Source of the DNA: Byssothecium circinans
Taxonomy: Eukaryota > Ascomycota > Dothideomycetes > Pleosporales > Massarinaceae
Assembly (NCBI GenBank): GCA_010015675.1
Contig: ML976980.1
Location: forward strand, 1,506,485-1,564,549
DNA length: 58,065 bases
Direction of reading: 5' to 3'
In this document: in pieces, positions 1 to 10,667 of the stretch
Position numbering within the stretch: the first letter of the stretch is position 1
How the letters are laid out: the number at the start of each line of letters is the position of its first letter
Translations under genes and position numbers: made by a program
The notes under the pieces: model-generated
What the model was told of the DNA's origin: nothing
What the model saw: only the letters and a program-made list of their open reading frames with translations
Databases searched by the model: none

Positions 1-2
1 CA

Positions 3-146
3 GGTCCTCCTCCATCAAAACATAAGCGCCAGAGACGCAGTGGCGGCTCTGCAGCTGTCGCGGCGTCCCCAGAAGCTGCACCAGCTGCTCCACCTAAAGT
101 CAACTCTCGTGGCCGTACTATCAACCTTCCGCGCAAATATAAATAG
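3..146 (+). pseudogene. 3'-terminal piece of a basic, Ala/Pro-rich reading frame, probably transposon-derived
   Basis: The window opens inside a frame rich in Pro, Ala, Lys and Arg, ending with GRTINLPRKYK and a TAG at 144-146. This is the same frame, modulo 3, as the hAT transposase relic that starts to be readable at 441. The TAG may therefore be a mutated glutamine codon and this stretch may be the N-terminal part of that transposase. A stretch from 184 to about 330 is open in another frame, so continuity is not proven. It could equally be the end of an independent transposon ORF whose start lies before the window. Confidence 0.35.
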
Positions 147-420
147 TACAAATTGATCGCAAGCGTTACTTTATTACTCCACTAAAAGATCTCGTGATAA
201 TAGCTATTGTGGGTGGCTTAATAACCTCATCTTTGAAGTGGTGAGCATGTTGTTCGTGGATCACTGCGCGACGTGGGTCGCTGCGCGCACGGGCACGGTA
301 AGCGTGGCGAGCTTCAGGATTTACCTATAGCGCTGCCGCTACTAGCAGGCGCTCATAGTGGTGAGAGGATGGCAGAGGTTATTAGCTAAATAATGCAGTA
401 GTTTAGCATTAACCTGCTCA

Positions 421-1862
421 ACGTTAGTTACTTTGTACTTGATAACGCGAGTAATAATGACGCTGCTGTTCGTGAGTTAGCGTAAGAGATGGGTTTCAAC
501 GCGCCTTATCACTGCCTCTGCTGCGGCCCTCATACTCTTAACCTTGTTAGCTAGACTCTACTTTAGGGCAAAGAAGCTAATGCTTTCAATAATGACGCTA
601 GCAAGCTTGCTAAAGAGAGCAAGTTTATGACTAAGTAGAGGCGCGACGGCCTACTAGGCGTCCTGTTAGACGTTATCAACTACATTAAAACGCCGCAATA
701 GTATGCGCTTTTTACTAACTTTTAGCGTCTCTCACACCGCGACCTGCCTGCTAGCGCGACAGCTGAAGACCGTAAGATACTTAAGCCTGTTAAGCCTATC
801 ATTACGCGCTGGAACTCCTACTACTCTTGCTTTAAGCGCGCTGTTAAGCTGCAGCCTACTATCGCTGCGTACGCTAATTATCACATAAAACGTATCCGTG
901 ATGAGGACACCTACGCCACAACTTAGGGTAATAAGCTGCCAGAGGCGCAGCCGTGGATGTGATCTAACGGGCTCTTAGCACATGACTGGGCGGTTATTAC
1001 TAAGTACATAGACGCTCTAAGGCTACTAAAAGCGGCAATAAAGCGCCTAGAGGGACGCGGCCAAGGCGGACATTTTGGCGTGATTGCTGAGATTATTCCA
1101 GTCTTTAAGCATATCCTAACATACTATGAGTAGCGCGTTAAAGCCTATAAGGCTATTAACTATAACGCGCACGATAAAGCGCCTGAAGACCACCTTGCTA
1201 CTAATCTACGCGCAGCCTAGGCGAAAGCCAATGCTTACTACACTAAGCTTGACTACTCTCCAGCCTACTACGCTGCTACGATCCTCCATCCCTACTATAA
1301 AACATACTGCGACGTCGCCTAGAGCGACAAACCTGGGTGGCTTAAGGAGAATAACTGTGCGTTTCGCGCGCTTTAGGCGGAGTACAACACCTCACCACCT
1401 ATACGTCGGCGCCCCGCGGTGCTCCCCAATGACATGGACGACGTAATCAAGAGCCTTATTAATCCTAACGCGACTGGCAACATTAATATCGAGCTAGATG
1501 AGTTTGAGCGATGGCGGAGAAGCGAGCCGCGCGCTGAGAAAGGTACTAAGTATGTAAACAACCCTATAAAATACTGGGTAATGTTGCGCGATCAATACCC
1601 TGCCCTTAGTAAGCTTGCACTTGACGTACTCTCTATTCCAGCATCAAGCTGTGAGTGTGAGCGTATGTTTAGTGAGCTTAGTGATCTTCTTAAGCCTCGG
1701 CGACGCTCTATGGGACCTCATTTATTGGCGGCTATACAATGCGTACGACGTTGGCAGAAAGCGGGTTTAGGCAGCAACAACCAGCTTAAGGAGGTAGCAA
1801 TAAGCACTACAGAGATGGACTTGCTATACAGCATGTGCAGCGAGGATTCAGACAGTGAGTAA
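421..1862 (+). pseudogene. hAT-family DNA transposase, inactivated by in-frame stops
   Basis: Reading the frame from 441 through the scattered TAG/TAA codons gives a recognisable hAT transposase. DNASNND (441-461) matches the region of the second catalytic Asp. A CxxC-PHTLNLV-like segment follows, then ITRWNSYY near 805, and at 1580-1750 a typical C-terminal dimerisation domain with YPALSKLALDVLSIPASS and a CERMFSELSDLLKPRR-type core. The last 147 codons (1419-1862) are open. The frame never shifts between 441 and the stop at 1860-1862, so damage is substitution only. The stops fit CAG to TAG and CAA to TAA, the CpA-to-TpA changes made by RIP. The N-terminal third is too degraded to read. Not expected to be functional. 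Confidence 0.85.
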
Positions 1863-1894
1863 TTACTATATAGGGCGGTCTAACTTACATAGTA

Positions 1895-2025
1895 CAATCA
1901 AGCCGTTTATCAAGCTCCAATCCAAGCTATCAAAAAAAAGCTTGTTAGGCCTAACAAGCCAAGCCTCATGACTCCAAAACAAGCCTCAAGCCAAGCCGAA
2001 GGCCACGGCTTGTTTGGCTTGATTG
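1895..2025. repeat. palindrome-rich 3' subterminal DNA of the hAT element
   Basis: Just after the transposase stop, caatcaagcc (1895-1904) is the exact inverse of ggcttgattg (2016-2025). Between them lies a perfect 20-base palindrome at 1940-1959 (gcttgttagg and its complement), plus several more aagcc/ggctt copies. Subterminal short motifs in both orientations are usual binding sites for hAT transposases, so this is probably the 3' end of the element. No target-site duplication could be identified because the 5' end lies outside or is degraded. Confidence 0.5.
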
Positions 2026-2306
2026 TTGGCATGTCTGGTAGCGTTCGTCGCGTTGTTGGAAGCTGTGGAGAAAAGAGGGAGCGCTAAGGTATAGAGTAAG
2101 GCTTTGAAGTGGAGTGTGCTAGAAGATATGGCATCTTGAGTAGTTATTTGAAAAACAAAGTTGGAAAAGTACGAAAGATGACATTTCACCTTGAGTCATC
2201 GGAGCTTCCGATAGCTATCGTCAACCCCACTTTTATGACTCAACCAACCAGAGACTACATAAAAGCTACACCAGAATCGTGTCCGACACAAGTCACCCTC
2301 ACGTAA

Positions 2307-3764
2307 ATGACGCTCCTGAACGTCGCCTTTGAGGCGATTGTGGCACATCCACTACTCTCTTTCCCAATCACATCAATATTATTGCTCGTCGCTCGATCAA
2401 TATACCGCATCTTCCTCCATCCTATCTCCCATATCCCTGGCCCTCTCCTGCCGAAAACCACATCGCTATGGCTTCACTACCACGCGTACATTGGCGACGA
2501 AGCATCCGCCATTCATAAACTACACCAGACGTACGGTCCGCTCGTCCGCGTGTCTCCAAATGAAGTCGACATCAGTGATGCCGATGCCATCCAGCCTATT
2601 TACATCTCAAAAGGCGGGTTTCCAAAGGCAGCATGCTATGGAAATTTCGACATTGACGGCCATCAAACGATCTTCTCGACGACTGAGAACGAGCATAGAG
2701 CGCCGAGAGCGAAAGCGGTAGTGCCTTTGTTTTCAACCAAGAGTATCAGGGAGAACTTGTCGAAAATCTATGCTTGTGTGGACAGATTCGTGGAGAGGTT
2801 AAGCGAAGAGAAGGTCATGGGCAGACCGGTGAACGTGTTGAATCTGACAAGGAGCTTAGCCGTGGATGTCGTATCGACGCATCTCTTCCAAGAGAACTAC
2901 AACGGGACATCTGAGAAGGGACAGACGCTTTCCGCTTCAGCTTTCGTGGACGCCTTTGTGGCGGTTGGTCGGTTCTTCTACCTCCCGAATGCGGTCTTCC
3001 TCTGGGTAGAATGGGCAGCCACGAAATGGATGGGTGACGAGAAGACCAACGAGAGCATGGACATAATCGACAAATTCGTCGCCAACCTTGTTGAAAAGAC
3101 AACACGCGAATCAACAACATTTCCGGGCCGCATGTTGGCAGCCGGACTCAGCGGTTCGGAAGTCAGGGCTCAGTGTAAAGATCTTCTGTTCGCGGGGACT
3201 GATTCAACTGGCATGAATCTCGCAACCATCTTCCGGAACCTCGCCCTTCACCCTGAAAAATACCACAAGCTTCGGTCAGAGATTACTTCGGATAACGCCC
3301 TTGGCCCGAACGCACTCGATGCACAGGCACTGCCTTACCTTTCCGCAGTCGTGAAGGAGGGTCTTCGCATCAGTATGGCTAACCCGACACGTCTTCCGCA
3401 CATTGTTCCCGCGGGTGGTTGGACCTTTAAATCCACCTACTTCCCACGCAACACCATCGTTGGATGCTCCGCATTCGAACTCCACATGAACCCTTCTATC
3501 TTCCCTAACCCGCGTAGCTTCAGCCCTGAGAGATGGCTCGATGCGAGTGAAGAGATGAACAAGTATTGGTTCGCGTTTGGAGCGGGGAGTCGGGCGTGTA
3601 TAGCGAGGAACCTGGCGACGGTGGAGTTGTTGTGTGCGACGGAGAGGGTGGTTGCGAGCGGGGTTTTGGAGGGGGCGAGGGCGGTGGGGGAGGTGAGGAT
3701 TTTTGAGTGGTTTAATTCAAAGGTGAAGGGGGAGAAGATTGAGCTGATTTGGGGTGGAGTGTAG
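2307..3764 (+). CDS. cytochrome P450 monooxygenase
   Basis: Intronless gene of 485 residues. An N-terminal hydrophobic anchor (about residues 10-30) is followed by a Pro-containing hinge (HIPGP), as in ER-bound fungal P450s. The I-helix oxygen-binding motif AGTDST is near residue 297 and the K-helix ExxR (EGLR) near 351. FSPERW precedes the haem-binding signature FGAGSRACIARN, whose Cys is near residue 431. All elements needed for activity are present and the length is close to the usual 490-530. The substrate cannot be told from sequence; no clustered biosynthetic genes are visible, so a secondary-metabolism role is unsupported. It begins only about 280 bases after the hAT relic, which places it at a transposon border. 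Confidence 0.93.
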   Translation: MTLLNVAFEAIVAHPLLSFPITSILLLVARSIYRIFLHPISHIPGPLLPKTTSLWLHYHAYIGDEASAIHKLHQTYGPLVRVSPNEVDISDADAIQPIYISKGGFPKAACYGNFDIDGHQTIFSTTENEHRAPRAKAVVPLFSTKSIRENLSKIYACVDRFVERLSEEKVMGRPVNVLNLTRSLAVDVVSTHLFQENYNGTSEKGQTLSASAFVDAFVAVGRFFYLPNAVFLWVEWAATKWMGDEKTNESMDIIDKFVANLVEKTTRESTTFPGRMLAAGLSGSEVRAQCKDLLFAGTDSTGMNLATIFRNLALHPEKYHKLRSEITSDNALGPNALDAQALPYLSAVVKEGLRISMANPTRLPHIVPAGGWTFKSTYFPRNTIVGCSAFELHMNPSIFPNPRSFSPERWLDASEEMNKYWFAFGAGSRACIARNLATVELLCATERVVASGVLEGARAVGEVRIFEWFNSKVKGEKIELIWGGV

Positions 3765-4135
3765 ATGTATGTGACGAGTGTCATAGCAATGTTTTCTTTT
3801 ATATCGCCCTTCCAATGCTGCTTTGGTAGCTGATGTCAATCCTAACAGCTTCTTCCAACGACCACCCTTGGGTTACAGCTTTTCATTGTTCGTGCATGGC
3901 CGTGCAGGTAAGGCGGAAAGTTAGAGAAGTCGCGTAATAAATCAGGCATTGCCGGATACAAAACCCAATTTATTCGTCTATCTTAGTTCTTCAATTTGAG
4001 TCAGGAAAGAAAAAGAGATGGTAGTAGTTTCGCCTGTTTTAAGTTAGAGCTGAAGATACAACACTCCGATAAAATGTTCTTCTCAAATAACTAAAGTCCT
4101 CATATTCAACGTGGACAATCATAACGTACAATGAA
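3765..4135. other. spacer between P450 and the next gene (convergent)
   Basis: About 370 bases of AT-rich DNA that should hold the two 3' untranslated regions of convergent genes. I see no further coding signal or repeat. Confidence 0.4.
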
Positions 4136-4876
4136 TCAAGCCCCCCAGCCACCTGCATTATCACCATCCCTCATGTCGCCATTTCTCTCCTTATCGTCGT
4201 GGTAACGCATGTCGTCACGAAAGCCTCGAGTTTCTTCCTGGGTCTGCGTACAGTTGACGTCCATGCATCGGTAATCACTGCACACAGGCATGGCGAGATC
4301 GTTCTAGTGAGTTGTTTGAAGATTCCTCGAATACGTTGTGTTAAGAGGTCTTTGGATCCTTTGTCGAAGTAGTGATGTCAAGCAAGTCCTGTGGATATTG
4401 TAAGCACTGGATAGCGAGTGCAAACGAATGTCGATCGGGGCTGTCGCCTACCCAGTCAGGAACGCTATTTAGTCATTAGAAAATGGTTATCTCGCTTGTA
4501 AAGATAGGTGACTTACCTTCGCTGGAAAATAAGTTGACAGGGCCCCAACACAAGTAGCCGTTGTACAAGCAGGGAAGCCAGTGCGCGCCGCTATATATTG
4601 GGCGAACCTCGTCTTGCGACATTTCATAGCCTCAAGACTAGGAGTCCCTGTTAATTTGGGATATTCCAGAAACGTCGTGGCGCGCATTCCCCTGCGATGC
4701 ACAAAGACGTGGACGTATGAGAATCGTCCAAAGATCAGAACACATGCAAGTATGTCAGATCTGGGGGTCGCCCTGCAAGCAAGCATGTAAGGCAGAATCT
4801 CGTATTGCGCCCTTGGGCTCACATCTGTGATGATTGGGTTTGCGTGCATATGCGGCTCATGAGGCTGACCAACCAT
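4136..4876 (-). CDS. hypothetical protein, two exons (tentative)
   Basis: Tentative model: exon 1 4876-4517, intron 4516-4304 with a strong GTAAGT donor and a CACTAG acceptor, exon 2 4303-4136; phase 0, 175 residues. Exon 2 is acidic and Cys-containing (it includes MDVNCTQTQEETRGF and ends DGDNAGGWGA), a composition unlikely by chance. The 213-base intron is long for this window. A shorter intron using a CCACAG acceptor near 4391 is possible but runs into a stop after 15 residues. Exon 1 has no recognisable domain, signal peptide or membrane segment, and a different upstream start is possible. Function unknown. Confidence 0.35.
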
Positions 4877-5061
4877 CGTAGAGCAGGAAGTCCTTCATGT
4901 ACGCGGTCACCGGTCCTTGTCAGTGGCCAATAGCTTTTCCTCACCCAAAAAGAGGGGAAAACATGCCGCTACCAATGCAGAAAAGTCTTGTTATTGAAGT
5001 CTTGCTAAATATTCAAGCCAACTATCTACCTGCCAACATATTGAGTCATCCAGCACATTCC

Positions 5062-7335
5062 TCAGCCTCCTCCAAAAGAGGTAGGAAGAAGAGACTTCAA
5101 GTATCTCACCACCTTCGGTATACCTCGTATCATCCACCAAATTACCTTTACTATCAAACACAGAAACAAGACCAACAGTTTCAACAGACCCATCCATAGT
5201 AGAGGCTTCCATACGATTTCTTCTTTATCCGATATATCGCTAGTCTCAGGAACCGAAGCTTGGTTTGCTCCAGGTGGCGATACGGATTGGTTCTGTCCTT
5301 GGGTAGCCGCCGTCGTGTCGTCATCTGTGTCATTGTCTGGCGCAGACACATCACCAGCGGAAGACTCGTCTGCTGCAGCGTTTGGTGGGCTCGGTGAATT
5401 CTGTGGTGACTGGTCCAACTCCTCATCATTGGACTCTTGCCTCGATCCGGCTAGTCGAACCTTGAGTTTGAGCAAAAGATCATCAAAAACGCCCTTCGCC
5501 TTGCCGAGAATCTTAATTACTCGTTTTTCAATCGGCTTCCACTCGAGGCTGAGCAGCAACAGGGCTGGGACCGAACACAACATGACCACGAACGGGATAA
5601 AGCGAAGACTGTGATATCCTAAAGGATTGTACTTGAACTTCCCGCAGAGGTCGCCGTACTTGTCGGTCAGCGAAATATATCCATCCTTGCCTTCGTGAAC
5701 AGAGTCTTCTCCACTCGCAACGCTCCAAGCATTGATTTGAGTCCTCGCGAGCGACGTCGTCACCAGGCTTTCAACTTCTCGAACCCAGGGATCATCTCCT
5801 AAAGTCTCCGAAAAATACTGCGCAACCACTTTTTGTGCCTGTAGTCCACGACCTTGACGTTTGGCAATGGAAAAGTATATATCTGTCTTGAAAAGCGCAG
5901 CGTAAAGAAGCGTAAACTCTGCCGTTTCGTCCGGGATGCCGGAGTTGCTTGGGGCGTTGACGTTCCAACACATTGTTTCGTCTGGAGAGCAGACTTCGAT
6001 GGTGTTGATGCATGCTAGTGGTCGTGCTCGAGGATCCGAATTTCTAAACCAGGGCTTTGGATCGCCTGGAAACGCCCACGTCTCATTGGCGGGGAAGATG
6101 GGATCATCGCTCCGCTCTTTATAGAGGATGCGGAGGGAGGATATAAAAAGGATAGTCAAGGTCGAATATTTAGGAACTGTGAGTTCTGCTCGCGGACGCC
6201 AAACTGCATCGTCCGAGTCGTCTGCATTTGAAGCATATGCGCTGAGAGCTGAGATCAGTAAATGTGAGAGTGGAAGGGACTTGGAGGACTCACAAGACAT
6301 CGTAGACTGGCGCCAATCGGTCCCAAGGATCGCCGATGGTCTTGTACGTGTAGTTTACTGGAGGGTCTTCCCCAGACTTCTCGCCGTAATAGTAATAGTA
6401 AGTTGTCGTCCCATGCTCGGTGAAGTTCTGGATGTACGGATACTCCATGCTAAGCGGTGTGCACGTCGTACTACGCCGAAACTTTGGCGTCATAGGGCTG
6501 TGAATGCCGATATCGCTCGCGTCAATGAGGGGGGTACTGAAAGTGACGGTTTGGTTCTGACGGCAGATTTTGTTTTGGAATGGACAGTCGTTCGTATATT
6601 TCACCGGACGGACTGGAAGCTTTGGACGGTAAAGGACATTACATCTACGAGCAATGGATGACGATTTTCCGTAGCAGTCTTCGGCAAACTGTGCAGCTCT
6701 TTCCTCTTTCTCGAGATCCAGCAGCCCTGCACGTGTCGCGGCATCAGAACGCTTTTCGCCATCGAACACCCATAGGCCACACCGTTCAGATGCAATTCTC
6801 GCCGGACCATCGAGCTTCACTCTTGTCGAAAAGTAGCCTCCCACAATCATTGAAGAGGCTAGAGCTGAGATAAGCAAGGTAAAGAGGAGAAGCCACCCCT
6901 TATCAGCCAAGTCAAGTGTTTTACTTGTCAGAGATTCGGCGAAAAGATCGCGAACTCCGCTCTTCTCTTTCAAAATTATCGCAAGCGGTTGCGCATCTTT
7001 CCTCTTCGAAGTGTGCGATCGGTCACCTAGCAATAACGATTCTTCTGTATCGTCACCATTATTGCGAGGACGGGGCCGTGACTTATGTCGATGAAGATGG
7101 ACCCAAAGCACCAAGTTTCCCAAAAGCTTTTTCATGTATTTCACCGACCACGAGACCCAAATGCCCGCGACAGCTATGGTGATAATCCCCCAAGGCTGCG
7201 GCACAGTTAAAAGGAGTTCTGATCGTCACCTATTAGCAATTGCTTCCGTGTCTAACTTGTCAAGCGTGATAACTTACCTCCCGTAGTGAAGTCCCTCCAC
7301 TTCCCAACAATTGCAAGACTCTCGCTCGATTCCAT
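5062..7335 (-). CDS. fungal multi-pass membrane protein of unknown function, three exons
   Basis: Reconstructed as exon 1 7335-7278 (MESSESLAIVGKWRDFTTG...), intron 7277-7219 (GTAAGT, GATCAG acceptor), exon 2 7218-6294, intron 6293-6242 (GTGAGT, CTCTCAG), exon 3 6241-5062. The total is 2163 bases, 720 residues, in frame at both junctions. Two hydrophobic segments lie in the first third (WGIITIAVAGIWVSW and LLLFTLLISALASSMIV). A long lumenal or extracellular-looking domain with several Cys and N-glycosylation sequons (NFT, NYT) follows, then another membrane segment (FVVMLCSVPALLLLSL), an acidic Ser/Pro-rich linker and a final hydrophobic helix near the C-terminus. This layout recurs in poorly characterised fungal membrane proteins. 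Function unknown. Confidence 0.8.
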
Positions 7336-8142
7336 ACTTTTCGTAAATTCTATAAATGAGAGCTAGCGTTGATCAAATACTCAAACGCGAGATTTATACA
7401 AGACAACGAAGAGGCCGCGAGCCTTTCTGCTGATCCAGCAACAGACAAGGCTGAGCTGTGTTCCAATCCCAGTCAGCCACGCATAGACTGGCCCATGCAT
7501 CATGTGAGTGGCTCCGGTTGCCAAGGAAGATGTGCTAGATAGGGCGCCCATGCAAATGGTTCATGAAGATACGGAAGTGAAGCCTAACTCTCACACGTCA
7601 AGTGCGCCTGACCGCTGTCATCTCACCGATCAACACGCCTCGATTCTCGGCCTTGCGCGATTTTATTTGGGACCCCTTGACGTGCATGAGCAAGCTTTTT
7701 GGTTTTCGCTTGAGCGATTTCTTTTCCCGCGATATACGGCGCCTCGTTAGGCATTCGATCCACTATAAGCTTACGAAAGGATTACCAACCAAAGGACGTC
7801 GACGTGAAACAAACGTTCGTCACTAACCAGTTTTGAACCCTCTATAGTGTGTATTTAATACATCCTGGCGCGCACTTTGATCTTTGGAAATTGACCGACC
7901 GCACGTTTGCACAGCTGCTTTAGCTGCTTCTGTATCTTTTTTACAAAGGTAAGTCCCTGTGTAGGACATATAACATCGCTCACACATTTCAGATACCCTC
8001 CGATACTATACTGCTCGACAAATGCTCTTCTCGACCTCTGTGACGCTTCCACTTCACCCCCTCACGAGAGTTAGCGGTCGGATCAAACCTTCCATCTACA
8101 GGAAGATCCGAATACTATCAAACTCAGCTCTTCAACTCTAAG
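7336..8142. other. divergent intergenic region
   Basis: About 800 bases between the start of the membrane-protein gene (-) and the small Cys-rich gene (+). It should hold both promoters. Short open frames are present, but none has a domain or splice structure I would defend. Confidence 0.4.
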
Positions 8143-8319
8143 ATGGCTACCCTAGTCTGCTACCGCGACAACTGCGACAACTGCGGCAACAGATCTCATG
8201 GGTGCTTTACAGAAGCCTGTTCTTGGAATTCACCGTCACCAAACATCCCCATATCTGCCGCTGAAGATATCGAGAAGGCCACCGGCATGAAGAACGGAGA
8301 CTATGTTGGTGGGCATTGA
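8143..8319 (+). CDS. small Cys-rich protein, 58 residues
   Basis: A short frame that begins MATLVCYRDNCDNCGNRSHG and ends KNGDYVGGH. It has five Cys, four within the first 21 residues in a C-x4-C-x2-C-x6-C arrangement, which could bind a metal. There is no signal peptide, so it is likely intracellular. The ATG lies after a run of CT-rich and CAAACTCAGCTC leader sequence typical of fungal 5' regions. It is below the size many gene finders accept. I recall similar short proteins in related fungi but cannot name a family. Function unknown. Confidence 0.5.
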   Translation: MATLVCYRDNCDNCGNRSHGCFTEACSWNSPSPNIPISAAEDIEKATGMKNGDYVGGH

Positions 8320-9147
8320 TTATGGATGATGACTGTGGTTACATTCTGTCGCGTTTGGGAAAAAACGGTTAAAACAGTACGTAGCAGGGAATGCTCAAGG
8401 GCTAGGGTATATGTGGAATATCGTCTGCTATCTTGGCACAGTACATTTGAGGGGTTCTTCCTCTCACTATAATTTCCTCACATGTGGCTACTTACGGTCA
8501 CTTTCAAGACATCAAGTTTGAGCTATAGTTTATTGTTGCTACCATAAAGAGATCAGAGTACAATACCAGTCAGAGCAAAAACTATAACCAAACAAAAATC
8601 CTAATAATACAGCCAATTCTAGAAACAAGCCAGAGCAGAATTACTAACATGAGTATGCTTCGAAAGCATACATGAGCGCGATATTGGGTTTGGTCGGCAA
8701 TACAAAGCTTTTCGAGTTACTAAACGATTATAACACTAATGAAAGATTCGGATAGAGTACTTAGCAGATAAGGGCCATTATCGATGCCCATTGATCACTG
8801 CCCAGTCCATTAACTGTTCGGTTAGTTCCTTCAAATGCTCGGCTGGTTCCTTTAACTCCTCCGCCTGAACTTCTTCATTGATTATGAACTTCCGTCAATG
8901 CGCTCGATTCCGTAACCATCCTTGATGAGAAGCTTAGAGACATCCTTCTTTTCACATCTCACGCCATGGTTCGCTGCTGTGCTTGAGGGCTAACAAGTGC
9001 AATTTCCTCACTGAGCCAGAGTTCTTCCCGAGCGTCCAACCGAGGCCGACTCCGTACCAGACACAAAGATAGCAAGTGTAGCGGTACCAAGCCTAAGGAA
9101 TGCTTGGAAGAGTGCACCTTGAATGAAGCAAAACAAAGCCGAGATGG
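8320..9147. other. intergenic spacer
   Basis: AT-rich spacer of about 830 bases between convergent genes. Nothing recognisable beyond short open frames. Confidence 0.4.
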
Positions 9148-9963
9148 TTATAACTTGCCCAGCTCCTCTAACGCATCACTAGCCTTATATCCCGGCATGG
9201 TCCAGCACTTCTCAATTATACTCTTTAAGGGTAAGGACACCCTTGATAGGTCAGGGAACTGCCTATCACGGAGTCGCATATGAACCTCCTCGTGGCTCAT
9301 CCCCTTAAAAAGCAGTTCTCCTCCATCAAGTTCGTATAGGACCGTTCCCAGCGCAAAGACATCTTCCTGTTCGGTAGGGTATTCTCGAGTACATAGCGGG
9401 TCCCTGTACCGCACCCCGTGACTCACAAAGCAACGGCCGCCGTCTATACCGGAGCCCGCGAAATCGCACAGCACGATCCCGCCGTCATTACAGAGAAGAA
9501 AGTTGTGTAGGCCACAGTCGGCGTGGACGACTCTTAGGGAATGCAGATATGCTAAGGCGCTCACGGTCTGGTAAGGCCACCTATGGAACGTCAGTTTTAG
9601 TGTTTGGCGTTGTAATCGGATTTCTATTTAAGAAACAAACCGGCTTCGTGCGAAATTCTTAAGCTGATCGAGACAATCTATTAGACTCCCTCGGGAGTGA
9701 TACTCGAAAAGCAGAGCACTTCGTAGCAGCGTACATTCGGGCGGGCTCTGGCCGAGACACCGCAGAATGTTCGGACGGTCATGTACGCGCTCGTACACCT
9801 TCTTCTCGATCTCGTGTACCTCGAGCCCTAAGACGGCAGAGGGTGTTGGTATTTTGGCGACGACATTTGTATCGGCGATTCGTACGACCTCCGAAGTCAG
9901 TCCGAGGCCGACACAGTGTAGATCATCCTTTGTGAGGGTAGCAAAATCGAAAGGTAGAGGCAT
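9148..9963 (-). CDS. small atypical protein kinase-like protein, two exons
   Basis: Exon 1 9963-9641, intron 9640-9581 (GTTTGT donor, CCATAG acceptor), exon 2 9580-9148; 756 bases, 251 residues. The N-lobe has a candidate catalytic Lys in VVAKIP and a hinge-like LLFEYHSRGSL. The catalytic loop reads VVHADCGLHNFLL, so it keeps the Asp and Asn of HxDxxxxN but has HAD instead of HRD. The metal-binding DFG is DFA. A PE-like region and D-x-F-A-L-G-x-x-L-Y-E (subdomain IX) follow. The gene is about as small as a kinase fold can be. Such compact Ser/Thr kinase-like genes are numerous in Dothideomycetes and related fungi. Activity is uncertain because the DFG Gly and the HRD Arg are missing. Confidence 0.82.
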
Positions 9964-10070
9964 GAGATAGAACTGTTGGGTGATGCGAGTGAAGTTAAAA
10001 GCGATAGCGCGGGGAAATCCCGCCTTACGACCATGGGTTACGTAATGGTATTCTGAAGTCGCTTACACTA

Positions 10071-10182
10071 CCACCGGTCAACATCCATCACGTGCAATTC
10101 TCCCTGTTTAGCGGACCAATCAGAGCGTATAGATTGTGGGCTTTCTGTCACGTGATGGATGTTTGACCCCGACACCAGGTGG
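10071..10182. repeat. about 110-base inverted-repeat element upstream of the kinase
   Basis: gtcaacatccatcacgtg (10077-10094) pairs with cacgtgatggatgtttgac (10149-10167), one extra T aside. Outside them ccacc and ggtgg continue the symmetry. The 54-base centre includes a CCAATCA box. It starts about 110 bases upstream of the kinase ATG. It could be a small MITE or a bipartite promoter element; each arm carries a CACGTG E-box. Confidence 0.6.
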
Positions 10183-10519
10183 AAAGCCTGATGCTCGGTG
10201 CCTGGGGCATTAAGGGTCCAGCTTGGTAATTAGCATTGGTTAACATTCTACCCAGCTATCGACTTGTGGCTCTATCCTGCGGTATGGTAGGTGGATTAAC
10301 CTGAGTTCATCGTAGTGTGGGGTAAAACTCCTCACCTGCTTTCCCCCCCGCTTTATTAATCGTCACTCCTACACCTCAGTCTCTGTGAATAGTAGGAAGA
10401 TTCCCGCAAGTCAACATACGTTAATAGGTGCGTTATATTTAAGACGCCGTTTAAGTATAGTCTATGCACCCTTCCACGAAATTCGGTCCATACCGTAGCG
10501 GACAAAGGTCAAGTGGTTA

Positions 10520-10667
10520 AAATGAAGGAGCAACCATATTCAAGCTAACATCCTTTCAACATCATCTCAACATGCTGCTGACATGTGTGGCGTGTGCTGA
10601 CATGATGGTAACGATGGTAACATAGTTGAAACAAAGCTTTGATCAGAATATGGTTGTTCCTTCATTT
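10520..10667. repeat. 148-base inverted-repeat element, right arm overlapping a possible start codon
   Basis: The 22-base arms at 10520-10541 and 10646-10667 are inverse copies with a single mismatch (gaatatggttgytccttcattt). The right arm contains the ATG at 10650, which may be the start of the neighbouring gene. The centre has short direct repeats (gatggtaac twice). It may be a MITE, or an inverted copy of the 5' end of the gene. Confidence 0.6.
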
